A DNA stretch of 64,000 nucleotides. It comes from Kaistia sp. 32K. GTDB lineage: Bacteria > Pseudomonadota > Alphaproteobacteria > Rhizobiales > Kaistiaceae. This document shows positions 39,209-48,262 of this stretch, one piece after another. The notes beneath the pieces were generated by a model that saw nothing but the letters and a program-made list of their open reading frames with translations, did not search any database and had not been told where the DNA came from. The DNA lies in assembly GCF_016629525.1 (NCBI RefSeq), contig NZ_AP024269.1, positions 2,480,001-2,544,000 on the forward strand, in the 5' to 3' direction. Position numbers and translations under genes: made by a program. Within the stretch, counting starts at the first letter, position 1. Each line of letters begins with the position of its first letter.

Positions 39209-39230
39209 AGCCGGGCGAAGGCGCCCGGCT
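39209..39230 (-). terminator. Hairpin between rpsB and tsf
   Basis: AGCCGGGCG and CGCCCGGCT form a 9-pair stem with a short AAGG loop in the 108-base gap. There is no clear T run on the minus strand, so it is more likely an attenuator or an RNA-stability element than a full stop. Confidence 0.4.
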
Positions 39231-39284
39231 GCGATTGTTTCAGATCGATCCACCGCCCGATGCGCGGGCGACGGCGCGGGCGGT

Positions 39285-40070
39285 TCAGGCAGCCGGGGCT
39301 TCTTCGCCCTGGACTTCCTCGGCCGGGATGGCGTCGTCATAGACGTCGTCCTGGGCGCCGAGGTCGACACCGGCCTGGCCCGAAGCGCGCAGGATGCCGT
39401 CGAGGGCAGCGCGGGCGACCAGGTCGCCATAGAGCGTCAGCGCGCGGCCGGCGTCGTCATTGCCGGGGATCGGGTAGGTGATGCCGTCGGGATCGGAGTT
39501 CGAATCGATGATCGCCGCGACCGGGATGTTCAGGCGACGGGCTTCCTGGATGGCCAGGGCTTCCTTGTTCGTGTCGATGACGAACAGGAGGTCCGGAATG
39601 CCGCCCATGTCCTTGATGCCGCCGAGGGCGTTCTCGAGCTTGTCGCGCTCGCGCGACAGCGTCAGACGCTCCTTCTTGGTCAGGCCCTGCACGTCGGACG
39701 AGAGCAGCTCGTCGAGGTGGCGCAGACGCTGGATCGAGTTCGAGATCGTCTTCCAGTTGGTCAGCATGCCGCCGAGCCAGCGGGAGTTGACGTAGTACTG
39801 GGCGCAGCGCTTCGCAGCCGAGGCGACCGGCTCGGAGGCCTGGCGCTTGGTGCCGACGAAGAGAACGCGACCACCGCCGGCGACCGTGTCGCTGACAGCC
39901 TGCAGCGCGCGGTGCAGCATCGGCACGGTCTGCGCCAGGTCGATGATGTGGATGTTGTTGCGGACGCCATAGAGGTACGGCGCCATCTTCGGGTTCCAGC
40001 GATGCTTCTGGTGACCGAAGTGAACGCCTGCCTCGAGCAGCTGACGCATGGAATAATCCGGAAGAGCCAT
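39285..40070 (-). CDS. rpsB: 30S ribosomal protein S2
   Basis: This 261-residue ribosomal protein starts [21 protein letters not shown], with [25 protein letters not shown] and [16 protein letters not shown] as family hallmarks. The ATG at 40070 has AAGGAGATAGGGCC before it; the frame open to 40127 is too long. The acidic tail after about residue 230 is usual in alphaproteobacteria. It is the first gene of the large cluster. Confidence 0.97.
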   Translation of the reverse strand: MALPDYSMRQLLEAGVHFGHQKHRWNPKMAPYLYGVRNNIHIIDLAQTVPMLHRALQAVSDTVAGGGRVLFVGTKRQASEPVASAAKRCAQYYVNSRWLGGMLTNWKTISNSIQRLRHLDELLSSDVQGLTKKERLTLSRERDKLENALGGIKDMGGIPDLLFVIDTNKEALAIQEARRLNIPVAAIIDSNSDPDGITYPIPGNDDAGRALTLYGDLVARAALDGILRASGQAGVDLGAQDDVYDDAIPAEEVQGEEAPAA

Positions 40071-40194
40071 GGCCCTATCTCCTTTTACCGGTTCAAGCCT
40101 CCGTGGGGAAAGCCGCGATTGCGACACCGGTGGGTTCCGTCGAACGATTCACAAATCGCCGCCGGAGCCCGAGCCCCACGTGTGGAATGCGCGC

Positions 40195-40223
40195 CTTATA
40201 GGCGGCGAAAGGCGGGAAGGCAA
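40195..40223 (-). promoter_or_regulatory. Promoter of the rpsB-tsf cluster
   Basis: On the minus strand, TTGCCT (40218-40223) and TATAAG (40195-40200) are separated by exactly 17 bases. Transcription would start near 40188 and give a leader of about 115 bases before rpsB, room for S2 feedback control. Confidence 0.65.
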
Positions 40224-40424
40224 GCGTTTCGCCGCACCGCATCAACACAAGATGGGGAGGGCGGGGACCGGGTGGATGCCGGGGCGGCTTCGACGCGGCG
40301 CTCCGCTGGGGCCGACCGCGTCGAAGCCCCTCACCCCATCCCTCTCCCGCAAGCGGGGAGAGTGGGAATGCGGAGGCCCTGCCCACTTCGGGAGGATGAG
40401 CTTCGTACCCCTGCCCCACGCTCG

Positions 40425-40530
40425 CCGTCATCCCGGCCTCCGAGCCGGGATCCATTTCCGCCGGGTTGCATGCCGCGCGGGGCTCCCGAGCGCGTGTCGG
40501 CATGGATCCCTGCTTGCGCAGGGATGACGG
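40425..40530. repeat. Intergenic palindromic repeat (CCGTCATCCC family), copy near dnaE
   Basis: It starts CCGTCATCCCGG and ends CAGGGATGACGG. It belongs to the same family as 25561-25663, but the two arms are swapped, so the copies lie in opposite orientation. It lies 46 bases after the dnaE stop codon. Confidence 0.7.
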
Positions 40531-40576
40531 CCGAGGGTCCGTAAGGCTTGCAGCGCAGCCTTCCGCCCCGCCAGGC

Positions 40577-43500
40577 CTAAACCAGCTCGACCTGCACGAC
40601 GCCGTTCACGGCGCGGAGCGCGCTGGCGATCTGGGGCGAGAGCTGGTAGCGGCCGGGGAGCTGGACCTCGACCTCGCGCTTGCCCTTGTCGAGCATCAGC
40701 ACCAGGCTGACGTCGCCGTCGCCCCTGCCCTTCGCCAGATGCCGCTCGATGCTCTTCAGCGGCTCGTCATTGCGCAGGAAGACGCGGAGCTGCTTGATGC
40801 CGGCGGTCATCTGGTCGAGCGGCTTCACCGTGACGATACGCACGCTGATGCCTTCGGGGCGATCCTCGGCGCCGACCTGCACGATCACCGACTGGCCGGG
40901 CTCCAGCCGGTCGCGATATTCGTGCAGACCCTCGGAGAAGATCACCGCCTCGAACTGCCCGGTCGGATCGGAGAACTGGACGATGCCCATGCGGTTGCCG
41001 GTGCGCGTCTTGCGCTCCTGCCGCGTCGTCACCGTGCCGGCGAGGCGGCCGGCGGCGGCACCCTGACGGACGGCCTCGGAAAACTCCGCCCAGGTCTGCA
41101 CGCGCAGGCTCTTCAGGATCGGCGCATATTCGTCGAGCGGATGGGCGCTCAGATAGAAGCCGACGACGGCATGCTCGCGCTGCAGCCGTTCCGACGGCGG
41201 CCACGGATCGACGTCGGGCAGAGTCAGCGTCTCGCCCTGCCCGCCGCCGCCGAAAAGCTCGTCCTGGCCGATCGCCGCGCCCTCGACCACCCGGTTGCCG
41301 ATCGCCATCATCCGTTCGACGCCGGCCATGACGCGGGCGCGGTCCGGATTGAAGCCGTCCAGCGCGCCGGCGCAGATCAGGCTTTCGAGCGTCCGCTTGT
41401 TCAGGATGCGCGGGTTGATGCGCGCGGCGAAATCGGAGAGGTCGCGGAACGGCCGCCCCGCCCTTGCCTCGACCAGATGCTCGACCGCCTGGCTGCCGAC
41501 GCCCTTCACGGCGGCGAGCGAATAGAGGATGCGGCCCTCCTCGACGTCGAAGACCGCGCCGGAGCGGTTGACGGAAGGCAGCTCGACCGTGATGCCGAGG
41601 CGCATCGCCTCGCGGCGGAAGTCGTTCAGCTTCTCGGTATTGCCCATGTCGAGCGTCATCGACGCGGCGAGGAACTCGACCGGATAGTTCGCCTTCAGAT
41701 AGGCGGTCTGGTAGGCGACGAGCGCGTAGGCGGCCGCGTGGCTCTTGTTGAAGCCGTAGTCGGCGAACTTCGCCAACATGTCGAAGATGGTGTTGGCGTG
41801 ATCCTTGGTCAGCCCCTGCTTGACGGCGCCGACGACGAAACGGTCGCGCTGGGCGTCCATCTCCGCCTTGATCTTCTTGCCCATGGCGCGGCGCAGCATG
41901 TCGGCTTCGCCGAGCGAATAGCCGGACAGGATCTGCGCGATCTGCATCACCTGCTCCTGGTAGATGACGACGCCGTAGGTCTCCTTCAGCACGACCTCGA
42001 TCAGGGGATGGTAGTAGTCCGGCTTCTCCTCGCCGTGCTTGCGGGCGTTGTAGGTCGGGATGTTGTCCATCGGGCCCGGGCGATAGAGCGCCACCAGCGC
42101 GATGATGTCCTCGAACCGGTCCGGCCGCATGCCCATCAGGGCCTTGCGCATGCCCTGGCTTTCCAGCTGGAACACGCCAACCGTCTCGCCGCGCGTCAGC
42201 ATGTCGTAGCTCGCGCGGTCGTCGAGCGGGATCGCGGCCAGATCGACCTCGATGCCGCGCTTGGCGATCAGCTTGATCGCCGTCGACAATGTCGTCAGCG
42301 TCTTCAGGCCGAGGAAGTCGAACTTCACAAGACCCGCGCTCTCGACCCACTTCATGTTGAACTGGGTGACCGGCATGGTGGAGCGCGGATCGCGGTAGAG
42401 CGGCACCAGCTTGTCGAGGCGCCGGTCGCCGATCACGATGCCGGCGGCGTGGGTCGAGGCGTGGCGATAGAGGCCCTCGAGCTTCTGCGCCATGCCGAGC
42501 AGCTGCGCGACCGTCGGATCCTCGTCGCGCGCCTCGCGCAGCCGCGGCTCGTCCTCGATTGCCTGCGCCAGCGTCACCGGATTGGCCGGGTTCTGCGGCA
42601 CCATCTTGCAGAGCCGGTCGACCTGGCCATAGGGCATCTGCAGAACGCGGCCGACGTCGCGCAGCACGGCGCGCGCCTGCAGCGTTCCGAAGGTGATAAT
42701 CTGCGCCACCTGGGCGGCGCCATACTTGTTCTGGACGTAGTCGATGACCTCGCCGCGCCGGTCCTGGCAGAAGTCGATGTCGAAGTCCGGCATCGAGACG
42801 CGCTCGGGATTGAGGAAGCGCTCGAACAGCAGCGCGAAGCGCATCGGGTCGAGATCGGTGATGGTCAGCGCCCAGGCGACGAGCGAGCCCGCGCCCGAAC
42901 CACGGCCGGGACCGACGGGAATGTCCTGCGACTTCGCCCACTGGATGAAGTCCGCCACGATCAGGAAGTAGCCGGGGAACTTCATGCGCTCGATGATCGA
43001 GAGCTCGAATTCGAGCCGGTCCCAGTAATCCTTCTCGACGAGGCCCGGCGCGAGGCCATGGAAGGCGAGCCGCTTCTCGAGGCCGCGGTTCGCGTAGTCG
43101 CGCAGCGCCGCGACCTCGGCCTTCTCGGCCGCCTCCGGTTCGGCGTCGGCGCCGGCGAAGCGCGGCAGGATCGGCTTGCGCTTCATCGGCCGGTAGGAGC
43201 AGCGCATCGCGATCTCGACGGAATTGTCCGTCGCCTCGGGCAGGTCGGCGAACAGCTCGACCATCTCGGCGCGCGACTTGAAATAATGCTCCGGCGTCAG
43301 GCGGCGGCGCTTGTCGTCGGCGACGACCGAGCCCTCGGCGATGGCGACCAACGCGTCATGCGCCTCGTAGTCGTCGCGCTTCGGGAAGAACGCCTCGTTG
43401 GTCGCGACCAGCGGCAGGCCATGGCGATAGGCGAGGTCGACCAGCTCCGGCTCGGTCCGCTGCTCCTCGATCGTCTTGTGACGCTGCAATTCGACATAGA

Positions 43501-44038
43501 GGCGGTCGCCGAACAGCCCCGCCATGCGCTCCAGCCGCTTCTCGGCGAAGCCGCCCTGCCCGGCCCGGATCGCCTGGTCGAGCGGACCGGCGCCGCCGCC
43601 GGTGAGCGCGATCAGGCCCTCGGGGGTCTCCGCGATATCCTCGAAACGGATATGCGGCTTGTCGCCCGCATCCGTCTCCATGAAGGCGCGGGACACCAGG
43701 CGGACGAGATTCCAGTAGCCGGTCTCGTTCGCGGCGATCATGACGAGATCGGAGAGGTTCTTCGCGCCTGCGACCGGCCGGCGCGACGGCTCGAAGCCGT
43801 CGTCAAACAGCACGGAGAGCTGGCAGCCGATAATCGGCTGGATCCCGACCTCGACGGTCTTCTCCGAGAATTCGAGCGCGCCGAACAGGTTGCCCGTATC
43901 GGTCAAGCCCAGCGCCGGCATCTTGTCGGCCGCCGCCAGCTTGATCAGCGACTTCAGCGGCAGCGCGCCTTCGAGCAGCGAATAGGCGGAGTGAACCCTA
44001 AGGTGAACGAATCCGACGTTCCGGGCGAAATGACTCAT
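40577..44038 (-). CDS. dnaE: DNA polymerase III subunit alpha
   Basis: This 1153-residue replicative polymerase catalytic subunit has an N-terminal PHP domain (FVHLRVHSAYSLLEGALPLKSLIKLA), the palm catalytic motif PDFDIDFCQDRRGEVIDYV near residue 400, a helix-hairpin-helix and an OB-fold C-terminal part. It is the chromosomal DnaE type, not the error-prone DnaE2 linked with imuAB. I chose the ATG at 44038 (GAAGAGG before it) over an upstream ATG at 44089. It lies 79 bases downstream of an SOS-type small ORF on the same strand and may share its transcript. Confidence 0.96.
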   Translation of the reverse strand: MSHFARNVGFVHLRVHSAYSLLEGALPLKSLIKLAAADKMPALGLTDTGNLFGALEFSEKTVEVGIQPIIGCQLSVLFDDGFEPSRRPVAGAKNLSDLVMIAANETGYWNLVRLVSRAFMETDAGDKPHIRFEDIAETPEGLIALTGGGAGPLDQAIRAGQGGFAEKRLERMAGLFGDRLYVELQRHKTIEEQRTEPELVDLAYRHGLPLVATNEAFFPKRDDYEAHDALVAIAEGSVVADDKRRRLTPEHYFKSRAEMVELFADLPEATDNSVEIAMRCSYRPMKRKPILPRFAGADAEPEAAEKAEVAALRDYANRGLEKRLAFHGLAPGLVEKDYWDRLEFELSIIERMKFPGYFLIVADFIQWAKSQDIPVGPGRGSGAGSLVAWALTITDLDPMRFALLFERFLNPERVSMPDFDIDFCQDRRGEVIDYVQNKYGAAQVAQIITFGTLQARAVLRDVGRVLQMPYGQVDRLCKMVPQNPANPVTLAQAIEDEPRLREARDEDPTVAQLLGMAQKLEGLYRHASTHAAGIVIGDRRLDKLVPLYRDPRSTMPVTQFNMKWVESAGLVKFDFLGLKTLTTLSTAIKLIAKRGIEVDLAAIPLDDRASYDMLTRGETVGVFQLESQGMRKALMGMRPDRFEDIIALVALYRPGPMDNIPTYNARKHGEEKPDYYHPLIEVVLKETYGVVIYQEQVMQIAQILSGYSLGEADMLRRAMGKKIKAEMDAQRDRFVVGAVKQGLTKDHANTIFDMLAKFADYGFNKSHAAAYALVAYQTAYLKANYPVEFLAASMTLDMGNTEKLNDFRREAMRLGITVELPSVNRSGAVFDVEEGRILYSLAAVKGVGSQAVEHLVEARAGRPFRDLSDFAARINPRILNKRTLESLICAGALDGFNPDRARVMAGVERMMAIGNRVVEGAAIGQDELFGGGGQGETLTLPDVDPWPPSERLQREHAVVGFYLSAHPLDEYAPILKSLRVQTWAEFSEAVRQGAAAGRLAGTVTTRQERKTRTGNRMGIVQFSDPTGQFEAVIFSEGLHEYRDRLEPGQSVIVQVGAEDRPEGISVRIVTVKPLDQMTAGIKQLRVFLRNDEPLKSIERHLAKGRGDGDVSLVLMLDKGKREVEVQLPGRYQLSPQIASALRAVNGVVQVELV

Positions 44039-44117
44039 CAGGCGATCCTCTTCCGCCCGATTTACGGCGAGAGCGACCCGCCTGTCCATCGCCGGTCGCC
44101 CTTCCCGCCCGAGCCGG

Positions 44118-44216
44118 TCAGACGATAGCGACGAGCAGATCGGACCACAGGCCGATCATCGCGATGAAGAGCATCAGGGCGCCGAGCGCGGCCGCATCAC
44201 GGATATAGGCTGTCAT
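44118..44216 (-). CDS. Small single-span membrane protein, candidate SidA-like SOS division inhibitor
   Basis: A 32-residue ORF: a short polar start (MTAYIRDAAALG), one hydrophobic span (ALMLFIAMIGLW) and a short tail (SDLLVAIV). The start has AAGGAGATAGCC before it, as strong as the rpsB site. A perfect LexA box, GTTC-N7-GTTC, lies 36 bases upstream inside a -35/-10 pair. Caulobacter SidA is a 29-residue SOS-induced inner-membrane inhibitor of FtsW/FtsN; as I recall, it also lies next to dnaE, but I have not checked this. Size, single span, SOS box and position match; sequence similarity to SidA was not tested, so the function is inferred. Expression seems very likely. Confidence 0.7.
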   Translation of the reverse strand: MTAYIRDAAALGALMLFIAMIGLWSDLLVAIV

Positions 44217-44246
44217 GGCTATCTCCTTATCGGACTGTCGATGCTT

Positions 44247-44276
44247 CATATGTTCACGTTTTGTTCTTTTCGTCAA
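44247..44276 (-). promoter_or_regulatory. SOS promoter of the small ORF (and perhaps dnaE)
   Basis: On the minus strand, TTGACG (44271-44276) is followed after about 17-18 bases by ACATAT/CATATG (44247-44253). The LexA box lies exactly between the two, so bound LexA would block the promoter. Confidence 0.65.
44252..44266. promoter_or_regulatory. LexA binding site (perfect GTTC-N7-GTTC)
   Basis: GTTCACGTTTTGTTC matches the alphaproteobacterial SOS box exactly and shares CGTTTTGT with the box at lexA (GTTCGCGTTTTGTAC). It lies 36 bases before the start codon of the 32-residue membrane ORF. Confidence 0.8.
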
Positions 44277-44565
44277 GCCCGACGTTTCCACCACTTATTT
44301 CGGCATCGTCGCGGATGCGGTTCGGGCTGTTTTGGCCGCTACGCGGCAGGGTTCACGGGCTCTTGAACGCGCAACCGCACGTCGGTGCTATGATTTTGGG
44401 ACGCGCGCGCCGGAGTTGGGATTTCGCGCGCTCGCAATTATCGACTGCCGCGATATGGTAGCCGCGTCGGACGGGGGTCTCGCCCCGCCCGGCGGCCTGT
44501 TGCGCGCCGCTTCGCCGGGCGAACGGCCGCGTGTTCGAAATCGTTTGGAACGATGGAGTCTGACC
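44277..44565. other. Gap upstream of the DUF1269 gene
   Basis: No gene is seen. A TATGAT (44389-44394) with TTGAAC 20 bases before it could be the promoter of the DUF1269 gene, but the spacing is too long for confidence. The LexA box at the left edge faces the other way. Confidence 0.4.
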
Positions 44566-45129
44566 ATGAGCGACCTCGTATTCATCGCCTTCCCCTCGGA
44601 GCAGAAAGCCGAGGAAGTCCGGGAACGCGTCCTGGAGATGCAGAAGGAATATCTGATCGAGCTTGGTGACGCCGTCATTGCCGTGCGTGACGCCAACGGC
44701 CGAATCAAGCTGAACCAGCTCGTCAACACGACCGCCACCGGCGCCGTCTCCGGCGCCTTCTGGGGCACGCTGATCGGATTCATCTTCCTGATGCCGCTCG
44801 TCGGCGCGGCGATCGGTGCGGCGTCCGGCGCGCTCGGCGGCAAGCTGACCGATGTCGGCATCAACGACCAGTTCATGAAGGACGCGGCGCAGTCGCTGGC
44901 GCCCGGCAATGCCGGCCTGTTCCTGCTCATCCGCAAGATGACGGCCGACAAGGTGCTGGAGGATCTGCGCGGCGTCGGCGGCACGGTGATGCGCACCTCG
45001 CTGACCGACGAGCAGGAGAAGGCGCTGCGCGAGGCGCTCGCCGACCACGCCGCCGCTCCCGCCGAGGCTCCCGCCCCGGCAGGCGACGCCGCACCGGGCG
45101 CCACGCCCGCCGCCGGCGCCACCAGCTGA
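44566..45129 (+). CDS. DUF1269 domain-containing protein
   Basis: This 187-residue protein has the DUF1269 layout: MSDLVFIAFPSEQKAEEVRERVLEMQKE, then a hydrophobic Gly-rich membrane part (GAVSGAFWGTLIGFIFLMPLVGAAIGAASGAL, a glycine-zipper pattern), then NDQFMKDAAQSLAPGNAGLFLLIRKM. The function of the family is unknown; it is probably inner-membrane associated. The C-terminal 30 residues are Ala/Pro-rich and not conserved. The frame is open to 44215, but the ATG at 44566 with GGAG before it gives the family start. Confidence 0.85.
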   Translation: MSDLVFIAFPSEQKAEEVRERVLEMQKEYLIELGDAVIAVRDANGRIKLNQLVNTTATGAVSGAFWGTLIGFIFLMPLVGAAIGAASGALGGKLTDVGINDQFMKDAAQSLAPGNAGLFLLIRKMTADKVLEDLRGVGGTVMRTSLTDEQEKALREALADHAAAPAEAPAPAGDAAPGATPAAGATS

Positions 45130-45138
45130 TCCATCCCC

Positions 45139-45176
45139 AGAGCCGTTCATCGTTTCATGGAAACAATGAACGGCTC
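45139..45176 (+). terminator. Hairpin after the DUF1269 gene
   Basis: AGAGCCGTTCAT and ATGAACGGCTCT are exact inverted repeats that continue with one mismatch into GTTTC/GAAAC. The stem is long and 10 bases after the stop; the T content after it is modest (ATCTCCTTGTTT). Confidence 0.6.
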
Positions 45177-45262
45177 TATCTCCTTGTTTCATTGCGTCTT
45201 CTTCACGCGAACCGGTATCCACTTCGCTCGAAAACGCTCTCAATGTCGCCCATGCGCCCGGA

Positions 45263-47038
45263 ATGAAAATGAGCCCGATGCTCGATCCCCGCGAGGGTGA
45301 CATTGAAGACGACGCCTCCAGCACCAAGCAGCGGTCGCTTCTGGCTATCGCCGGCTCGCTGCTGGCGGAGATCAGCCCGATCAAGCTGATCGTCGCCTGG
45401 ACGCTGCTGATGGGACTGCCGGCGCTCGCCTTCGGGCTGGCGCCGGTGCTGCTCTCGATCTGGATCCGGATCGCCTCGCGCCAGGCGGCGATCCTCTATA
45501 CGGGCGTGGCGCCCGTCCTGTTCCTCGCCGCGCTCGGCCTCGTCGCCTGGTTCGGCGGCCGCCGCGCCTTCCGCGCGGTCGAGAGCAGCTTCTGGTCACT
45601 GAATTCCGTCGCCGTGCAGCCGCTCTACGCGCTCTGCCGCGAGACGCTGCGCCATCTCACCGAACACCGCATCCTGGCGCGCCTGAACACCAGCCCCGAC
45701 ACGATCGTCAAGGCGCGCTCGATCACCGCCGCCGTCGCCGGGCTGACCGTCTTCGTGCTGGCGCTCGGGCTCGCCGCCCTGGTCTGGCCGGCGACGCGCT
45801 GGGTCGGCACGCTGGCGGATCTCGCCGCGCCCCGCCAGCTGGCGCTCATCGCCGTCGCCAACGCGGTGGTGCTGCTCGCCCTCTATCTCGCCGTCGCGGC
45901 GCTCGCCTGGGGCATCGCCGACGCCATCATGCCGCAGCCGCGCACCTTCACCCGCTTCCGCCCGGTCGTTCCCGGCGCGCCGCGCTGGCGGGTGGCGCAT
46001 CTCTCAGACGTCCACTGCGTCGGCGAGCGCTACGGCTTCCGGATCGAGAGCGGTCGCGTCGGCCCGCGCGGCAACGACAAGTTCGCGGCGACGCTGGCCC
46101 GCCTCGCCCGTATCCACGCCGCCGAGCCGCTCGACGCCATCCTGATCACCGGCGACATGACCGATGCCGGGCTCTCGACCGAATGGGCCGAGTTCCTCGA
46201 CGCGCTGGCGCCCCATCCGGAGCTCGCCGCCCTCGTCACGATTCTCCCCGGCAACCACGACGTCAACGTCGTCGACCGCACCAATCCGGCGCGCATGGAC
46301 CTGCCGATGAGCCCGAACAAGCGGCTCCGGCAATTGCGGACCCTGTCGGCCATGGCGGCGCTGCAGGGCAGCCGTTACCGGCTCGTCGACCGCGAGCGCC
46401 GCGAACTCGGGGAGACGCTCGCCGCCGCGCTAGAGGCTCGCCGCGACGATGTCGAGGCCTTCGCCGATCGCGGCTCGCGGCGCGCCGGCGGCGCGATCTC
46501 CGAGCTCTGGGCGACCGCCTTCCCGATGATCCTGCCGCCCTCTCGTCCCGACGGGCTCGGCGTCATCGTGCTCGATTCGAACGCCGAGACGCATTTCTCC
46601 TTCACCAACGCGCTCGGCATGGTGTCGCTGGAGCAGGCGCGGGCGATGGAGGCGGTCAAGGCCGCATATCCCGACGCCGGCTGGATCATCGCGCTGCACC
46701 ACCACGTCGTCGAATACCCGCAGCCCGCCAAGGCGCTGTCGGAGCGCATCGGCACGGCGCTGATCAACGGCAGCTGGTTCATGCGCTGGATCGCCCGCTT
46801 CGCCGGCCGCGCCGTCGTCATGCACGGCCATCGCCATGTCGACTGGATCGGCGAGAGCGGCGGGCTGACGATCGTCTCCGCCCCCTCGCCGGTGATGGAG
46901 GGGACCAACGCGCAGGCGAGCTATTTCTACGTCCACACCCTGCACCGGGCGGGCGACGAACTGGCGCTGGCGCCGCCGGAGAGGATCCTCGTCCCTGCTC
47001 CGGACCGCGCCAGGGCCGCGCCGGTGACGGCAGGCTAA
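45263..47038 (+). CDS. Membrane-bound metallophosphoesterase
   Basis: A 591-residue protein whose first 230 residues contain about four predicted membrane spans, followed by a calcineurin-like phosphoesterase domain. All five metal motifs are present in order: LSDVHC, TGDMTD, PGNHDVN, LHHHVVE and MHGHRH. It probably acts at the inner membrane, hydrolysing a phosphoester of unknown identity. An insertion of about 90 residues lies between GNHD and the LHHH motif. Two in-frame ATGs (45263 and 45269) are both possible. Confidence 0.85.
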   Translation: MKMSPMLDPREGDIEDDASSTKQRSLLAIAGSLLAEISPIKLIVAWTLLMGLPALAFGLAPVLLSIWIRIASRQAAILYTGVAPVLFLAALGLVAWFGGRRAFRAVESSFWSLNSVAVQPLYALCRETLRHLTEHRILARLNTSPDTIVKARSITAAVAGLTVFVLALGLAALVWPATRWVGTLADLAAPRQLALIAVANAVVLLALYLAVAALAWGIADAIMPQPRTFTRFRPVVPGAPRWRVAHLSDVHCVGERYGFRIESGRVGPRGNDKFAATLARLARIHAAEPLDAILITGDMTDAGLSTEWAEFLDALAPHPELAALVTILPGNHDVNVVDRTNPARMDLPMSPNKRLRQLRTLSAMAALQGSRYRLVDRERRELGETLAAALEARRDDVEAFADRGSRRAGGAISELWATAFPMILPPSRPDGLGVIVLDSNAETHFSFTNALGMVSLEQARAMEAVKAAYPDAGWIIALHHHVVEYPQPAKALSERIGTALINGSWFMRWIARFAGRAVVMHGHRHVDWIGESGGLTIVSAPSPVMEGTNAQASYFYVHTLHRAGDELALAPPERILVPAPDRARAAPVTAG

Positions 47039-47065
47039 CGGGACGCTAACAGAGGGCGGCGGGTG

Positions 47066-48121
47066 TTACCCCTCCGCCGTGTCCCCCACGCCGACGCCCA
47101 GGATGTCGGCGATCCAGCGGCTCGATTCGTGATGAGCTGAGATCGTCACGATCGCGATGACGATCGGCACGCCGATGAAGGCGCCGGCGATCCCCCACAG
47201 GAAGGTGCCGAAGAAGACGGCGAACAGCACCAGCACCGGCGAGATCGACAGCGCGTTGCCGGCGATCCTCGGCTCCAGATAGGAGCCGACCAGAAACTGG
47301 ATCAGGTTCAGGCAGACGAAGACGAAGACAGCTGCCTGCCAGGTCTCGAACTGGGCGATGGCGAAGAGTGTCGGCAGCACGGTGGCGAAGAGCGGCCCGA
47401 TCACCGGGATGTAGTTGAGCGCGAAGGCGATGACGCCCCACTCGGCCGAGAGGCTCAGGCCGGCGGCATAGGTCAGCCCCCAGACGAGCACGCCGGTCAT
47501 GATGCTCATCAGCGTGCGCACCATCATGTAGCGGCGCAGCTTGGCGGCGGTCTCGCCGCTGCCGATGAACAGCGCCTCGCCGACGCTGCCGGCCTTGAAG
47601 CGCTTGAGCTTGCGGCCGACATCGCCGACCTCGAGCAGGCCGAGCATGACGTAGATCAGCACGACCAGCGAGAAGGTGAGGGTCGTGTTGAGCCGGCCGC
47701 TGACCTGCTGGACGATGCGGATGATCCAGCCCGCGTTGAAATGCTGCTCCCAGAGGCCGGAGACGACGATGCCCCTGCCCTCCAGCCATTCCGCCAGCTC
47801 GCTGTACATGGTCTGGAAGCGCGCCGTGTCGCTCAGCACATAGCGACCGACCCGGCTCAGGCTCCAGGCGAGCAGCGACGTGAAGATCGTCATGACGATC
47901 ACGGTGACGACGAGGCAGAGCAGCAGCGCCAGCAGCTGCGGCATGCGCGCCTGCATCGCCCGCTGGAACGGCCACAGCATCGCGATGATCAGCAGCGCGA
48001 AGGTGATCGGCGCGAAGACGTTCTGCGCCCAATACATCGCGGCGATGATCAGGATCACAGCGCAGATTCCCACCATGGCCGGAACCGGGCTGCGTCCAGG
48101 ATTGGAAATCGGCTCATTCAT
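47066..48121 (-). CDS. AI-2E family transporter
   Basis: This 351-residue membrane protein is of the AI-2E/PerM family (DUF20). It has two N-terminal spans (MVGICAVILIIAAMYWAQNVFAPITFALLIIAML), a polar middle part and a C-terminal block with ALNYIPVIGPLFATVLPTL and LVGSYLEPRIAG, typical of the family. Some members export AI-2 or act as Na+/H+ antiporters, but most are unassigned. An in-frame GTG at 48154 is possible; I chose the ATG at 48121. It is convergent with the metallophosphoesterase gene. Confidence 0.88.
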   Translation of the reverse strand: MNEPISNPGRSPVPAMVGICAVILIIAAMYWAQNVFAPITFALLIIAMLWPFQRAMQARMPQLLALLLCLVVTVIVMTIFTSLLAWSLSRVGRYVLSDTARFQTMYSELAEWLEGRGIVVSGLWEQHFNAGWIIRIVQQVSGRLNTTLTFSLVVLIYVMLGLLEVGDVGRKLKRFKAGSVGEALFIGSGETAAKLRRYMMVRTLMSIMTGVLVWGLTYAAGLSLSAEWGVIAFALNYIPVIGPLFATVLPTLFAIAQFETWQAAVFVFVCLNLIQFLVGSYLEPRIAGNALSISPVLVLFAVFFGTFLWGIAGAFIGVPIVIAIVTISAHHESSRWIADILGVGVGDTAEG

Positions 48122-48262
48122 GGGATCGGACTCGTTCGGCTCGCTGAGTTGCACCGCAGCGTCGTAGCACGCGCGGCCTGATTCGAAGACCGTACCAATA
48201 AGCGATATGTCGTGACGGCAGGATTGCAGCGTCAGGCGGGGGCGGGAATAGCCCGCCTCCCC

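Larger units (their letters stand above)
40071..40576. other. Gap between dnaE and rpsB: promoter, leader and repeats
   Basis: The rpsB side holds the cluster promoter and leader. The dnaE side holds a half REP element (40327-40369, CCTCACCCC...CTCTCCCGCAAGCGGGGAGAG type) and the CCGTCATCCC-family repeat. No protein-coding sequence is seen. Confidence 0.6.

Noticed and set aside
40466..44128. A 1220-codon open frame on the plus strand opposite dnaE
   Set aside because: It is a shadow of the dnaE codons in GC-rich DNA; it is full of Arg/Asp/Gly/His runs and has no family motifs.
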